Source: Marchantia polymorpha subsp. ruderalis
Taxonomy: Eukaryota; Streptophyta; Marchantiopsida; Marchantiales; Marchantiaceae
NCBI GenBank assembly: GCA_037833965.1
Contig: AP031353.1
Span: 11,100,501 to 11,164,500 of the forward strand
Direction: 5' to 3'
DNA: 64,000 bases
Shown: one piece after another, positions 25,217-37,167 of the stretch
Numbering within the stretch: position 1 is the stretch's first letter
Layout: every line of letters begins with the position of its first letter
Made by a program: the position numbers and the translations under genes
The notes under the pieces: generated by a model
Told to the model about the DNA's origin: nothing
Seen by the model: only the letters and a program-made list of their open reading frames with translations
Database searches by the model: none

Positions 25217-25673
25217 TTACACGTGGTATTTCTTCAGACGCCACCCGTTCACGCGGGTGCCTAGCCATTCTCCTGTCAGTTCTGCGAGTTGGATGGATCC
25301 ATTTGGGAAAACTTCTATCACCTTGTAAGGTCCCATCCATCTCAAGTGTAGCTTGCCTGGAAATCTAGCATGTCTGCTATCGTATAGCAGAGCCAAGTCG
25401 CCCTTCTCAAGTAGTACTGGTTTGAGTCTTCGATCGTACTTCTCCTTCCGCCTGAGTTGTAGTTGCTTTGTTCGATCTTCGGCCTCTTGACGTCTTTCTT
25501 CCAGTGCCATTACTTCTTGCAGTCGATATGCCTGACTTTCTTCCGCGTCCAGCCTTCTCTGATCTAAGGTCCTCTTGGTAGGTATCTCGAATTCGATGGG
25601 TAAGATCGGATGCTGCCCATAAACTAGAAAGTAAGGTGTTTGCCTGGTGGTGACTTTTTCTGCCGTTCTATAT
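25217..25673 (-). mobile_element. Element F: integrase C-terminal part
   Basis: Distal integrase of F, including the region after the DDE core (YFLVYGQHPILPIEFE) and the GPY-like tail (FPGKLHLRWMGPYKVIEVFPNG) ending RVNGWRLKKYH. There is no chromodomain. It is separated from the rest of pol by solo LTR H. A fossil. Confidence 0.9.
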
Positions 25674-26644
25674 GCCCATGTAATAACCCACTAAAGGCTA
25701 AAACTGCAATATAGTGGTAGAAAGGTCGAACCCACAGGGACAGAGGAACACACAGGGTATAAAGTGTCACGTTTTAACAGACTATTGAGGAGTTTGAATT
25801 CTCAGGCAACTGTCACTCCCAGAAATACTGCAAGTGTCCACTCGGAGCGCACTCGGAGGTCGCACAGTGCAGCGTAACACACACACACACACACACACCT
25901 GAAACTACAGAAACACAACCCAGAGATCCGTTAGGACCTCTACTTCAAGATTTCAGGGGGAAAGTCTCTCACGAGCACACTCGGCAAAGCTGCGGGCAGT
26001 GACTTCCAACTCCGGCTTTTACAACACTCCCACTAGCTTGCTGCTAGTGTAGGAAACCCGGTTTGGACTGCCTACTTCGGATCGAAGTCACTCCTACGCG
26101 GTGAACAACACTCTCAACTCACAAAACGCGCAGAGAACACAGGTCCGCACTGAAGGACTCACTGGGAAACATTCCAGTAACACAACAACAGTCTATTGAA
26201 GAGTTTGAATTCTCAGGCACTTGTCATTCCCAGAAATACTACAGGGGTTACCCTCAAAGCACCTGCTGCAGCGTAACCTGAATTTACAACCAAGGCTTAC
26301 ACGAAGTAGCAAAACTTCACTTTGGCATTCAGGGGAAAAATCCCAAGGAGTACAATCAGCAAGAAACACTCGGAGGTGTAGGGGCGAAACTGTTCAAGTA
26401 TCTAACTAGTCACTGGCTCTGAGCATCGGCAGTCACCCACAGGTGCAGATCCGAACTACTCAAGTCTCTAACCAATGTACTAGCTCTGAACATTCGGCCG
26501 AAGGCCTTCAGCTACAAAATGCGGAACGCTAAGTTGTAACTCCTCCTGCGTGGTGACAGAACTCAAGGACACAAACACGCAAAGGAAATGGGTTCCTGAT
26601 CTATACTTCTGATGGGAAAGAACCCCAGGCAAAACGCCTGGAAC

Positions 26645-26653
26645 TATTTTATA
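26645..26653 (-). promoter_or_regulatory. TATA box of solo LTR H
   Basis: TATAAAATA on the minus strand, just downstream of the LTR frame and followed by the CCAGGC/GCCTGG stem-loop. Confidence 0.6.
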
Positions 26654-26689
26654 CCTTCTAAGTCCTACCTAGCACTACACTGCACTACG

Positions 26690-29600
26690 CTACACGCCTG
26701 CACGGAACCACGCTACACTACACTCCGCGGAACCTGTACTACGTCTCCTGCGCGGCCGACTGCCGCGCACTAGCTCCCTACCCTGCCACTCTTCCGCTCG
26801 ACTGCGCAGTCCCAACCGCTGCAACGCCGCGGACACCTCCCCCTCGAGAGCGGACATGGTATCCTGTGCCTTCGACAGAAAGGCCTCGAGCTTCTTCGCT
26901 ACCTTCCGCCGACTCCTACTGTCGCCTGACAACAACCCGGCTGCGCGCAATTCAAACTCACGCAGTGTGAGTTTCTCCTGCGCCTTCACTTCCCAGTGGG
27001 CGTAGCCCTTGAGACAGTGGGCGACTCGCCTCGCCGTCTCCACCTTCGTGCGATCCGCCTCCTTCCTGCGATCCTCTTCAATGGTCACTAATTGCGATTC
27101 GGCTTCAGCACGTTGCGCCCTCAATTCGCCACACTCTGACTGTAACCTGCGGATTAACTCTTCATCCGCCTGCCGTGCGAGCTGACATTGTTCCAACAAC
27201 CGCGTCTGTCGCACGAGCTCCTCTGACAAAATCCGATTCTGGGCCTGCTCAGAATTGAGTGCTTCCTTGACCTTCACCTGCTCCTTGGTGAGCTCGCCCA
27301 GTTTCTCATCCTTCATCTTCTCGGAGTGCTTGTAGAATTTCTGATTAAGCTTGTACTGTCCCCACAAGCACTCATGCTTCTCCTTCAAGTCCCTCAACTC
27401 CTGGTCCACTCTAGCTAATAGCTTGCTGGTGTGGACTTTAGTGCGAGTCCGCCTGCGCACTAACTCGATGTAAGATCCCGGCTGGAGTGGGTCGGCGTAT
27501 TTATCGACCTTGCGATCCAAGTACCGCAGCAACGGGATCACCTGCTCAGAGAGCGCCGCCGCCGGCGCTCCAACAATTTCCTCCTCCTCCTCCTCGGTGT
27601 CTTCTGCTCCTGACATTTCTTCCGTGGAGCCTCCGTCGTCATCATCCGAGTGGAGAATTTCAGTCGCCATTGATTGCGTCGGCGACTGCCCCGAGTGGGG
27701 CTGCACGTCCTCGACGTGTGCTGCCTGCGAAGGCACGGCTGCAGCCTCGCTGCTCGTCGCCAAAATGTCTAAGGCGGAAGGCGAATGTATCCGAGCGGCA
27801 TCCCCGTCGCTCGCTGGTTGATTGCCCACCGCATTCTCTCTGTCTCTGTCGTCCGTCGTCGAAGGCGATTGAGCGGAAGGTGGCTGCGCGGGGTTGGATT
27901 GCGCATCGCGCATCGAGATTTCATCCCGCGGACAGTCACTCCGCTCCTCCGTCTGCTGCTCCCTTGATCGGTCCGTGGGGGCTGTGCCCGGCCCGTGCGC
28001 AGGCGCATTTGCCGGCGCCTTGTCCGCCGCAGGCGTAGCGCCGCGGACATCTATCGCCGAAGGCGACATGGCCGGGGGCCGCACGCCCGATGTTCCTTGG
28101 CCTATAGGCCCTACCGCCGAAGGCGCATCTATCGGCGGACTTCCCGCCGACGGTGCGGCCTCCGCACGCTCTCTGCTCGTATCTCCTCGGCTCGAAGGCC
28201 CTGGCGCCGAAGGCGCGAATTGCGGCGCGTGGTGCGCCGGTAGGTCTGGCCCCGAGGGCCGGTGTCTCGTAGGCGGTTCTTCCGCCGGCTCCTTCCCCTT
28301 CCTACGTTGGAACGGGGGTGATTCTTGCCTGTGCACAGGCGGCACGTGTGGAGGTGTCCTGTTCACAGGCGACCTGTGCACAGGTGAGCGCCTGTGCACA
28401 GGCGGACTGCTCCTTCCCACGCGTAAGCGTAGATCCACGTCCACTTGTGTTCGCCGGTCCGCGGAGGCTCGTCCGTCCGCGGAGGTTCGCCTGTGCGCAA
28501 ACGGAACATCTGTCCGCATCGCACGTGGTAACTCCGGAGGCCCTTGGCCCGTAGGCGGCCTCTCTCCCGACGAGGTTGCAGCGTGGCCCGTCGCTCCTGC
28601 GGTCGTCCGCGCTTCTTCTCGCCTCTCTGGCGACGCACTTCCTATCTCCGTCGCAATTGTCGCCGTGTCTGCACTGTCAGCTGGTAACACCAGTCTGCGT
28701 GCCTTCTGCTTCGGCCGGATGTATGGCTCGCACAGCGGCCGCGGTCGAATGGGAGCAGAGGGTTCTTGATGCTGCTCCTCTTCGGACTCTTCCCTCCATC
28801 GCCGCTTCCGCGGCACTCGCGCTGCAGGAGTGTGTCGCCCTTCGTCCCTCCGTCTTGATGGGGTAGAAGTCGGTGACTCCTCTGCGTCAGTATCGACCTC
28901 GTTCTCCCGCACATACTTCCCGGGATGGTCGATGGACAATGGCGGAAAATGTTCAAGCTCTGCCGCTGTCAAACAATTCCGCTGTCGATAAAAATTGATG
29001 AGGAAAGGAGAAAGATGGTTTAGAGTTCCCCCCTTCTCCTCAAACGCGTGCTGTCGCATCACCCTGTGCAGGATGCTCGCCCAGTGAATTGGAGTTCCCT
29101 CGATGACGCACTCCACAAAAGAGACCTGCCACAATGTGATGTAGCAGGCACGGTGCGGCTGCAGTAATTGCATCAGCGCCGCGGACAGAGTCCGGCGAAA
29201 TCGATCCTTGTAATCACGGGTCCTGTACCCATTCTTGGTTGACCTCCCGGTCTTGAACAGCTCCACAAATTGCGCCTCTTCTTGCTTGGTCACCTTGATG
29301 CTCTCGCTGTCGAAAAGGAGATGCCCTGGCATGCCAGCACATCTTCCCAACGCCTGCGCCCAATCTTGGACTGTCCACCGGTCAACATGCGGACGCAATC
29401 CGCGCGAGGGTGGTCCCTGTGGCTCTAGCCACTCGCGCACCATATTCGCGCAGATGTAATTCCATCCCCATAGCAAGAAATCGAGCTTTCTTGCTATTAA
29501 GCGCTCCTCGAAAGCGCGCAGCCCGTTCTGCGGCAGGTGAAGTGGCACCATCCGCAATCTGCTCGGTCTCGTCATTGCGTTCCTGGGGTTCGCTCGCCCG

Positions 29601-29827
29601 CTCATTCTACTTCCGCACTGTCCGCGTTTCTTTCTCTCTCGGCAAACTCTAATCGCTCTCAATTCCAAATCACGCGCACTCACTTCTCCCTCAATCAACA
29701 AGAAATCTCCTGTGTGACGACGTCGGGAATGGTCCGCAGCCAGCAGATGGATGCGCGCAGCGCGCACAAGAGATTGGAATCGCGAATTCAAGAATGGGAC
29801 GCTCTCCGTCGCCCGGTCGAAGGTCAT
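26690..29827 (-). CDS. LTR-encoded coiled-coil protein, open copy in solo LTR H (1045 codons)
   Basis: The frame is open throughout and starts at an ATG (MTFDRATESVPFLNSRF). It has the same layout as the copy at 49287: N-terminal conserved domain up to about residue 300, basic patch (RKRRW), Pro/Arg-rich middle with PVHR units, acidic stretch, coiled coil and basic tail. It differs from the other open copies mainly by in-frame length changes in the PVHR segment. Several large antisense frames over this region are shadows of its codon bias. I do not recognise the family; it has no signal peptide or membrane helix. Whether it is translated is unknown. Confidence 0.82.
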   Translation of the reverse strand: MTFDRATESVPFLNSRFQSLVRAARIHLLAADHSRRRHTGDFLLIEGEVSARDLELRAIRVCRERKKRGQCGSRMSGRANPRNAMTRPSRLRMVPLHLPQNGLRAFEERLIARKLDFLLWGWNYICANMVREWLEPQGPPSRGLRPHVDRWTVQDWAQALGRCAGMPGHLLFDSESIKVTKQEEAQFVELFKTGRSTKNGYRTRDYKDRFRRTLSAALMQLLQPHRACYITLWQVSFVECVIEGTPIHWASILHRVMRQHAFEEKGGTLNHLSPFLINFYRQRNCLTAAELEHFPPLSIDHPGKYVRENEVDTDAEESPTSTPSRRRDEGRHTPAARVPRKRRWREESEEEQHQEPSAPIRPRPLCEPYIRPKQKARRLVLPADSADTATIATEIGSASPERREEARTTAGATGHAATSSGERPPTGQGPPELPRAMRTDVPFAHRRTSADGRASADRRTQVDVDLRLRVGRSSPPVHRRSPVHRSPVNRTPPHVPPVHRQESPPFQRRKGKEPAEEPPTRHRPSGPDLPAHHAPQFAPSAPGPSSRGDTSRERAEAAPSAGSPPIDAPSAVGPIGQGTSGVRPPAMSPSAIDVRGATPAADKAPANAPAHGPGTAPTDRSREQQTEERSDCPRDEISMRDAQSNPAQPPSAQSPSTTDDRDRENAVGNQPASDGDAARIHSPSALDILATSSEAAAVPSQAAHVEDVQPHSGQSPTQSMATEILHSDDDDGGSTEEMSGAEDTEEEEEEIVGAPAAALSEQVIPLLRYLDRKVDKYADPLQPGSYIELVRRRTRTKVHTSKLLARVDQELRDLKEKHECLWGQYKLNQKFYKHSEKMKDEKLGELTKEQVKVKEALNSEQAQNRILSEELVRQTRLLEQCQLARQADEELIRRLQSECGELRAQRAEAESQLVTIEEDRRKEADRTKVETARRVAHCLKGYAHWEVKAQEKLTLREFELRAAGLLSGDSRSRRKVAKKLEAFLSKAQDTMSALEGEVSAALQRLGLRSRAEEWQGRELVRGSRPRRRRSTGSAECSVAWFRAGV

Positions 29828-30676
29828 GGTCGTCTCTTGGTCGTGAAGAACGTCTCACTTGATGGCCGCGCCGGCTGTACGCTGGAACGGTCTTCGCTCT
29901 CACGCGCGGCTTCACGCTCCGCCGTCGTCGATTAAACTCTCACGCTCGAATTGGCGGATTTGAACTCCGCGAGCGTGTCACCCTGCGGACATGGGGGCGT
30001 AGCGCCGAAGGCGAGTTTTCCGCCTTGCGCGGTACACTTGTTCGTACCGCCCTTCGGCCAATCTCCTTCTGCCTTGACGCGTGCGTCCGCATGTCGGACA
30101 AAAATTCAACTCCTGCCTGTGCGCAGGCAGGGGCTTCGGCGGATCCTCCGCCGGTGCGGAACTCCATCCTCCTGTGCACAGGCGTCCGCCTGTGCGCAGG
30201 CGAATTCCGTCCGCGGCGCTGCGCTGGCGCGGAAGGCGTTGACCGTGGTCAGCCGTCTCCGTCCAGTCTGTCCGTTCCTTGTCTCTCCGTCGGCGCTTCC
30301 GCCGCCGCAACTCCGTCCGTCCAAGAGCGCATCCACCCGTGCCGTCCGCACGGTCCGTACCTATTGGATTACTCTGGCGGCTCCTCCGGCGTACGCTGCG
30401 CTGCGCTGGCGCGGAAGGCGTCGTACACTTTCTACCTCACAAGGCGCATTTCTAGGGCCCAAGGCGGATTTTCCGCCGACGCCGAAGTGCCTGTGCGCAG
30501 GCGAACGCCTGTGCGTAGGCGGACTTCGCGCCTTCCCTAACCCTACTTCGCCTGTGCACAGGCGAACGCCTTCGTCTGCACATAGGACAAAACTTGAATC
30601 CCCCTTCCGCGTAGGCGGAATTCGCGCCGGTGGCGAACTCCTTCCGCCGTAGGCGACCGCCTCCGTTTCTTCCAGT

Positions 30677-30776
30677 AGCGATAACTCCCTAAGTCCTCGT
30701 CCGTTCCAAGCGTTCTTGGGCTCGTTAGAATCAGCGCGTCGAGCTCTTTCCAACGGGACCCTAACTTGGTCAAGGC
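30677..30776 (-). repeat. Shared LTR module in solo LTR H
   Basis: On the minus strand it reads AAGTTAGGGTCCCGTTGGAAA, GAGCTCGACGCGCTGATTC, AACGAGCCCAAGAACGCTTGG and GGGAGTTATCGCTA. It is equivalent to 37168-37270 in element C. Confidence 0.75.
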
Positions 30777-31076
30777 GCCCGAGGGTTGACCTAATTACGG
30801 GGGTTTCCCTACAGCCGCGGACGCAACCTCCGAAGGCGGGTTTTGCGCCTTGCGCTGTAGAGATCCTAACTGCGGAGCTCGCAGGGAGGGTGGTGCCTGT
30901 CCTTACTGCTGCACCCCAAATCCCAGATTCTACAAGATCCCTCGAGAATCCCCGCGATCTTCCGGTTTCACTCTGTTTTGATGTACCGAAGGCTATTTAC
31001 AATGCTGCCAGGGTACAGTTTTTCAAAAATGTTTTAATTTCCTCAAAATTTGCCAAAAGTGGGGTACCACAGCCCA

Positions 31077-33449
31077 TAAGGCGGCCGGTAGCTTGGTGTC
31101 CCAGTCATGAGCATGGTTCACAGTCACCTTGAGGAGTATCTTACAGAGCAATCCATTGGACTTCTCTGTCAGACCATTCGCCTTGGGGTTGTATGGAGTA
31201 GTCTTCCGATGCTTAATCTGGAAGTGCCGCGTAAAACTTTCTATCACCTGATTCAGAAAGTGCGTTCCCCGGTCACTGACTATTTCTAGTGGGCACCCGT
31301 AGCGTGTGATGATTGATTCGAATAGGAACCGTGCTACTGCGGCTGCGTCGTCGTGCCTTGTGGCCTCTGCCTCCACCATCTTGGTCGCATAGTCTGTTGC
31401 TACCAATATGTAGCGCCTGCGCGTGCCTTTAGTGACAGGTTGTATTGGTCCCACGAAGTCGATCCCCCATTTTTCAAATGGTGCCAATGGCATGATTGGT
31501 GTAAGAGGCCATCTCGTGATCGGAGTCGGCCTTCCCGTCCTCTGGCAGCTGTCGCATTTGCGAACGTAGTCGTGTACATCTTTGAACATCGTCGGCCACC
31601 AGTATCCTGCATTCACAATTTTGGTCACTGTATTTCTGGTGGCGTAATGACCACCAGCGTCTTCTGTGTGCATGGCTTTAACGACTCGCGGGACTTCGGA
31701 CTCCTCTAAACATCTGCACAGCCTCTCGTCTGCCATTTTCTTGAACAAGACCCCCTGTTGAAGCTGGTAAGGTCCCGCTTTATGAACGAAGACTGTGCGC
31801 TGCTCTGCATCCAATCCTTCCGGACATTGGAGTGTGAGCAGAAACCTGTATAAGTCCGCGTACCTGGACTCATGGCTGGCGGACAACTGAAAAAGTTGTT
31901 CGTCGGGAAAATCATCCACTACTTCCTCCTCTATGGGTTCGGTCCATAGTCGGGAGAGGTAGTCCGCGCTCTCATGGTGAACGCCTTTCCTTGTCTGCAC
32001 AGTGTAGGTGAATTCCTGCAGCAGTAGTACCCACCTGGCAATTCGTCCGGACAGATCCGCCTTCTTCACCAGGTGCTGTAAGGCGTAATGATCTACATGA
32101 AACACGAACTCGTAGCAGATCAAATAATGTCGGAACTTCATACAGGAGTACACCATTCCCAACGCCTCCCTCTCAGTTGTCGTGTACTTCTTTTCTGCTG
32201 CTGACAACTGACGACTCGCGAAGTAAATCGGGTAGTCTTTCTTGTTGTCGTCCTTCTGACTGAGAACCACTCCGATTGCAAATGCCGACGTGTCTACATA
32301 GACATGGAAAGGTCTGTTCCAATCCGGACTTCTCAGAACCGGAGCAGTCGTCAGTTTGGCTTTGAGTGTTTCAAAGGCCAGCTGTTGCTCCTTGCCCCAC
32401 ACATAGGGTTTCTCCTTCTTAAGCAGCTTCGTCAGATCGGCTGCCAAGATGGCGTACATATTTATGAACCTTCTGTAATAACCTACATGGCCAAGGAAGG
32501 CCCTCAACTCACGCAGATTCGTTGGCGGCTGAAGTTCGAGAATAATCTTCACCTTCTCTACATCCACTGCAATGCCATCGGACGAAACTCGGTGCCCCAG
32601 CAGGATTCCGCTGGTCATGAAGAAAAAACACTTCTCAGGGTGCAAGGACAAGCTGCTCTCCCTACATCTGTCAAACGTCTGCCGAAGATGGTTAAGGTGC
32701 TCCGACCTCTTACCGAAGACACAAAAGTCGTCGATGAAAATTTCTAGGAACTTCCTCAGGTGCTCTTGGAAGATGTTTGTCATCATCCGCTGGAACGTCG
32801 CTGGCGCGTTGCACAGCCCGAACGGCATCTTGTGATAAGCATAGGTTCCCCAGTCGGTCGTGAAGGTTGTTTTGTCCTTGTCCTGTTCCCTGATGGACAC
32901 CTGATTGTAGCCGGAGAATCCGTCTAGGAAACTGTAGCATTCATGCCCTGCGACATGGTCCAAAATAGAGTCCGTGAAAGGAAGAGGGTGATGATCCTTC
33001 CTCGTTGCTGCGTTCAGCTTTCGGAAGTCCTGGCACACCCTGATCTTACCCGTCAGTTTCTTGGGCACGATCACGATAGGCGACACCCACTCGCTACTGA
33101 GTACCGGGTAGATGATTCATGCGCTCAGGTACTTATCGATTTCGTCCTTCACCAATAATGAATATTTTGGGTTGAGCCTGTATTGGCGTTGGCGAACCGG
33201 AACTGCCTCGTCCAACAAGTCGATCCTGTGCTCCCCATACCTTGCAGGTATGCCTTTCATGTCTTCAATCTTCCATGCGAAGACATCCTCATACTGGCGA
33301 AGAAACGCCTGTACCCTGTTCAACTCTTCTCCTTGTACCTGGCTTGACACCTTCAAGCCTTTACCTGGACTGAGTTGCAGTTCGCAGCAATCACTTGGGT
33401 CAACAATCCCCTCTGTGTGACTGATCTCGCTTCTGCCCAGTCCGGCTGC
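31077..33449 (-). mobile_element. Element F: RT, RNase H and integrase N-terminal part
   Basis: On the minus strand, downstream of the gag-pol junction: RT (KIRVCQDFRKLNAATRKDHH, MPFGLCNAPATFQ, FIDDF), RNase H (DTSAFAIGVVLSQ; HYALQHLVKKADLSGRIARW), integrase HHCC finger (CDSCQRTG) and most of the catalytic core (WGIDFVGP, VSDRGTHF, TTPYNPKANGLTEKSNG). It stops at the insertion of solo LTR H. A fossil with about one break besides the insertion. Confidence 0.9.
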
Positions 33450-33458
33450 TAGTTGCTA
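33450..33458 (-). promoter_or_regulatory. Gag-pol read-through site of element F
   Basis: UAG CAA CUA on the minus strand, fitting the tobamovirus-type leaky stop context CAR-YYA. The frame on either side is the same. It is equivalent to the sites in C and D. Read-through between gag and pol is known in gammaretroviruses and has been reported for some plant LTR elements. Confidence 0.65.
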
Positions 33459-36284
33459 TTCGTCATCCGGATGCACATCGTCTCCTTCCTCCTCAATGGA
33501 GCAGCAAGTGACGTAGCCCACAAATTCCTCCGACGTTTCTGTCTCTGAAGTGCATGACAAGCTGGTCTCCCCTCCAATTGTGTAACCGGAGGTGGTGGAA
33601 GGTGTTTCGCCCTCATGGGGTACCTTGGTCCATGGTACGGTAATGACAGTCGGAGGGTCCGCAGGGTTCCGGAACTGTAATCTCTTCCTCCTCCAGTCAC
33701 ACCTTGCTTTGGCATCGTATAGCCACGGTCTGCCAAGCAGCACATCATAACCTTTCTTCATTAGAAGTTGCAATATTATGTAGGACAGTTGAAAGTCCAC
33801 TCCTCCAATGTTGGTTCTCACATTGCTCAACATTCCTAGTGGCATTCTGCGCGTTTGATCGGCCAGTCGCAACACTCGGGATGTAGGCTCGAAGGTCTGG
33901 AACCCCAAGGAGTTCGCCGTCTCCTCGGTCATGATATTCACGCCCGAGCCGGAGTCCACTGGTACCTTCTGTATGACGCAGCCTCCGATCTCTACTTCGA
34001 TCTCTGGAGGTCCTAGGTCTCCTACTTCCACTTTGTACACAGCCTGAAGTTTCTCTTTTCGGGGTTTGCGTGGTCGGCGCAACGAAAGCATCAGCATCCT
34101 TCTGTACGTCTTATTGTCCTCCAACAACTGGTGGAAGGAAATATTTGCCCTCTGACTCCCTATGTCCTCCACTATGTCGTAGGAAGTGTTGGAAGTCACA
34201 GCCGGAAGTTTCCCTGTACTCGCGGTCGGAAGTGGTGTAGGGGGCCTAGCCGCCTTCCGGTCGTCGGATGTTGTTCCGGCGCCTAGTGCTTCCTTGATGA
34301 GGTGACTCACCTCGTCTTTGATGTCCGGAAGGTAGTCTCGAGTCCGGAACTCTTCCGAATACCTGTCCGCCTTCTCTGAGTTCTGCTCCGGCTGGGTGTT
34401 CCTCATCGCCGGAGGTGTACCCGGCCTTCTCCTTTGGCCTTCTCTAACTTCTTTAGACTTCCTCCTCTCTTCCCTATGCTCGAGGCGGCGAGTGTCCTCG
34501 TGGCCTTCTCCCCTCCTCTTCGAACTTCGGGTTTCTACCCGACCGCACATTACTTCTTCCTCTGGCCATACTTCGTCTCCTTCAGCTGGGTCCGGACTCA
34601 GTTCTACCTGGTTGACCTGCACCTCTTCCTTGCCAGGTGTCGATACGAAACGCACGGCTGGCCTAGGGACTGGTGGCTGATCACATTCGGCTGCTGTATG
34701 TCCAGACTTCTTGCAATTGCTGCACAACGGTGCATACCCCATTGGCTTCCTCGGGTGGGGACAGCTTGGCGCGTAATGTCCCATGTCTCCGCAGTTGTAG
34801 CAACCATCGAATTGTGGTCGAGGTCGGTTGTGATTGCCTGGAGGTGCCATGCGTCTTGGTGGGAGCGTACCCGCCATTTCCCTCGGAACAAAGCGCGGTA
34901 TATGCACCGGTGGGTTCGGAGTTGTAGCTGGAGCTGTTTGTACCGAGTAGGCGGTGTCCTCAACCGGCTCAGCATAATACATGGGCGGCTCAGCATAATA
35001 CATGGGATTCTCCCACTGTGGTGCCCATTCGAACACATTCACTGGGTAAGATGGGCGCGCGGACATGCACTCCGTGTTGGCATGTCCCACCTGTCCGCAC
35101 GTAGTACACCAGAGATTCGCTCGTTGTCTCGCAGGTGATTTACGTCGGTCTTGGCCTCCCACTACATGAACTTTCAAGTCCGCAAAATTCTTCACTAGGT
35201 TGTCTACCTTGGCTGCGATGTCCCCTTGACTCTTCACTGGGATTCCCTTACCTCGATCCTTCTTCTTGATCGTACTGCGTTTCTTCTTCCGTCTTTTTTC
35301 TTCTGAAGATGACGAGTCCTCTTCCTCTTCCGAGGAAGAACTTGATTCGGAGGAGCTTGATTCTTCTGTCGAGGAAGGCGAGTTCCTTTTCTTCCGACGT
35401 CCGCCTTGCGATTTCTTCTTCGTCGACCGTCGGTCGCGTCTTCGAGTGTCAAGGGTTGACGTCTCAAAGGTCTCCGCGGAAGCTATCACATCTTGGATTG
35501 TGTCAGTCTTGCCTCTCCTACAGAAGGTCTCCATTTCTCTTGAGAGCCCTGTCACATACCAATCCACTGCTTGTTGTACCGAAAATGGTTCTCCTGGGCC
35601 TGTCTTCGGAATTCGATCTAGGAGGTCTTGGAATCTCTCAGTATAGTCTCGAAGATTCTCCTTCCGCTCGCGTCGAAGATTTCAAAGCCGGGTCAGTACT
35701 CGACTGTCATATCCGAGTTCGCGAAACCGCCTCAGAAACTTTTCCTTGAGCTGATCCCAGGTCCGGATGCCAGTGGGGTCGGTGCTCTCATGGTTGTACC
35801 AGCTACGAGCTCGTCTGCGTAGCAGGCTAGGAAAGATTCGCAGTCTGTCTTCATCACTGGTCTCACGATTGGCGATGGAGACAGACTCGAAGAGCTTTAT
35901 GTATGAATCTGCATCATCGTCGTCGCCCGTTCCCGTGTATCTTGGATACGAATGTTTGGTGATAGGTTGGGAAAACACCTGGCGGAGATTGGCTTGATGG
36001 TCTGCCATTGGTGATCCTGTCGACGGACTGATCCTAGGTTGGCCAAACTCAGGAAGAGTTTCTGTCGGAGGAATGTCCAATAGAACTGTTAGTTCAATGC
36101 TCTCGGTAGGTGAACTGGAACGCCTTTGTCTTCCAGTAGTCGGTGATGGCGATCTTTCTGCAGAGTCCTCACCGGGAGTCTTCTTTTTAGTTCGCCGTTT
36201 TGTTTCCACGGCTTTTTCTGAATCTCGATGGAGTTTCCGTGTGGCTCTCGCACTCAGGTTTCCCACACTATCGCTCGTCGACAT
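33459..36284 (-). mobile_element. Element F: gag and protease region
   Basis: Begins MSTSDSVGNLSARATRK on the minus strand. The capsid-like domain (YIKLFESVSIANRETSDEDRL, ARSWYNHES, LKEKFLRRFRELGYDSRVL) is followed by a Ser/Glu/Lys-rich stretch, three CCHC knuckles (CTTCGQVGHANTEC, CYNCGDMGHYAPSC, CSNCKKSGHTAAEC) and a retropepsin with DSGSGVN. It ends at the read-through site. A fossil with about one break. Confidence 0.88.
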
Positions 36285-36325
36285 TCACCGAGCATTGCTG
36301 CTCAAGTATTCTGGTGTTGACGCAC

Positions 36326-36345
36326 TGTCCCCGGTAGCAGCGCCA
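36326..36345 (-). other. Primer-binding site of element F
   Basis: TGGCGCTGCTACCGGGGACA on the minus strand, about 22 bases after the 5' LTR end. Related to the family C site and to the plant tRNA-Asp-type PBS (TGGCGCCGTTGCC), with a few differences. Confidence 0.7.
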
Positions 36346-36367
36346 AAAAGAAGTTGTCGGCTCCTTA

Positions 36368-36867
36368 TGTAATAACCCACCAAAGGCTAAAACTGCAGTA
36401 TGGTGGTAAAAAGATCGAACCCACAGGGACAGAGGCAACACACAGAGTAAAAGTGTCACGTTTAACAGACTTTTGTAGAGTTTGAATTCTAGGCGACTGT
36501 CACTCCCAGAAATACTGTAGTGCTCGACTCGGAGGCTCGACTCGGAGGAGGATCTCGACTCGGAGGATGTTCGGAGGATGCACGGTACAGCGTAGTCACT
36601 CAACACACACACACACACACACCTGAAACTGGCAAAAAGCACAACTCGGAGGTCGGTCAGGACCTTCGCTTCGGATTGTAGGAGGAAAGTGTCTCAAAAG
36701 TTCACTCAAAGGTTCTGCAGGTAGTGCCTCCCACTCCGGCTTTTACTGCCCTTCCGCCAGGAACTAGCGTAGGGTACCCGGACTGGACTTCCCACTTCGG
36801 AACGAAGCCTCTACATACGCCGTGGACGTCACCCTCGACTATCACACCAAACGCAGGGAGTGCAGAC
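36368..36867 (-). repeat. 5' LTR remnant of element F (last ~500 bp)
   Basis: On the minus strand it ends GGTTATTACA before the PBS. It contains a (GT)n run at about 36604-36623 and the GTATTTCTGGGAGTGACAG motif also seen in C LTRs. Everything upstream in the LTR is missing because element C begins at 36868. Confidence 0.85.
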
Positions 36868-37167
36868 TGTGGTACCCCACTTTTGGTAATTTTGAGGAAA
36901 TTAAAACATTTTTGGAAAAAACTGTACCCTGGCAGCATTGTAAATAGCCTTCGGTACATCAAAACAGAGTGAATCCGGAAGATCGCGGGGATTCTCGAGG
37001 GATCTTGTAGAATCTAGGATTTGGGGTGCAGCAGTAAGGATGGGCACCACCCTCCCTGCGAGCTCTGCAGTTAGGATCCCTGCGACGCAAGGCGCAAAAC
37101 CCGCCTTCGGAGGTTGCGTCCGCGGCGGTAGGGAGATCCTTCATAATTAGGTCAACCCTCGGGCGCC

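Larger units (their letters stand above)
25679..31071 (-). repeat. Solo LTR H, family C (5393 bp), inserted in F pol
   Basis: On the minus strand it runs from TGTGGTACCCC to GGTTATTACA, the same ends as the LTRs of element C. It is flanked by GCCCA on both sides (25674-25678 and 31072-31076), a 5-bp target duplication typical of Ty3/gypsy integration. It has no internal gag-pol, so it is a solo LTR, normally the product of LTR-LTR recombination. It holds an open LTR frame, a TATA box, a (GT)n run and one shared module. It lies in the same orientation as F. Young, judging by the open frame. Confidence 0.93.
21618..36867 (-). mobile_element. Element F (Ty3/gypsy, older relative of family C), minus strand
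   Basis: On the minus strand the order is 5' LTR remnant (36868 side), PBS, gag with three CCHC knuckles, retropepsin (DSGSG), RT, RNase H, integrase, PPT and 3' LTR remnant. Both LTRs are truncated where family C sequences abut them. The integrase region is split by solo LTR H (25679-31071). Proteins are clearly homologous to C and D but more diverged than C and D are from each other, so F is a separate and older lineage. Excluding the LTR insertion it has a few breaks. Confidence 0.9.

Noticed and set aside
27894-28769. Large frames antisense to the LTR-encoded protein (up to ~290 codons, also near 50345-51154 and 60266-61183)
   Set aside because: They lie over the GC-rich low-complexity middle of the sense frame and follow its codon bias. 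The sense frame is far longer and has recognisable conserved blocks; these do not.
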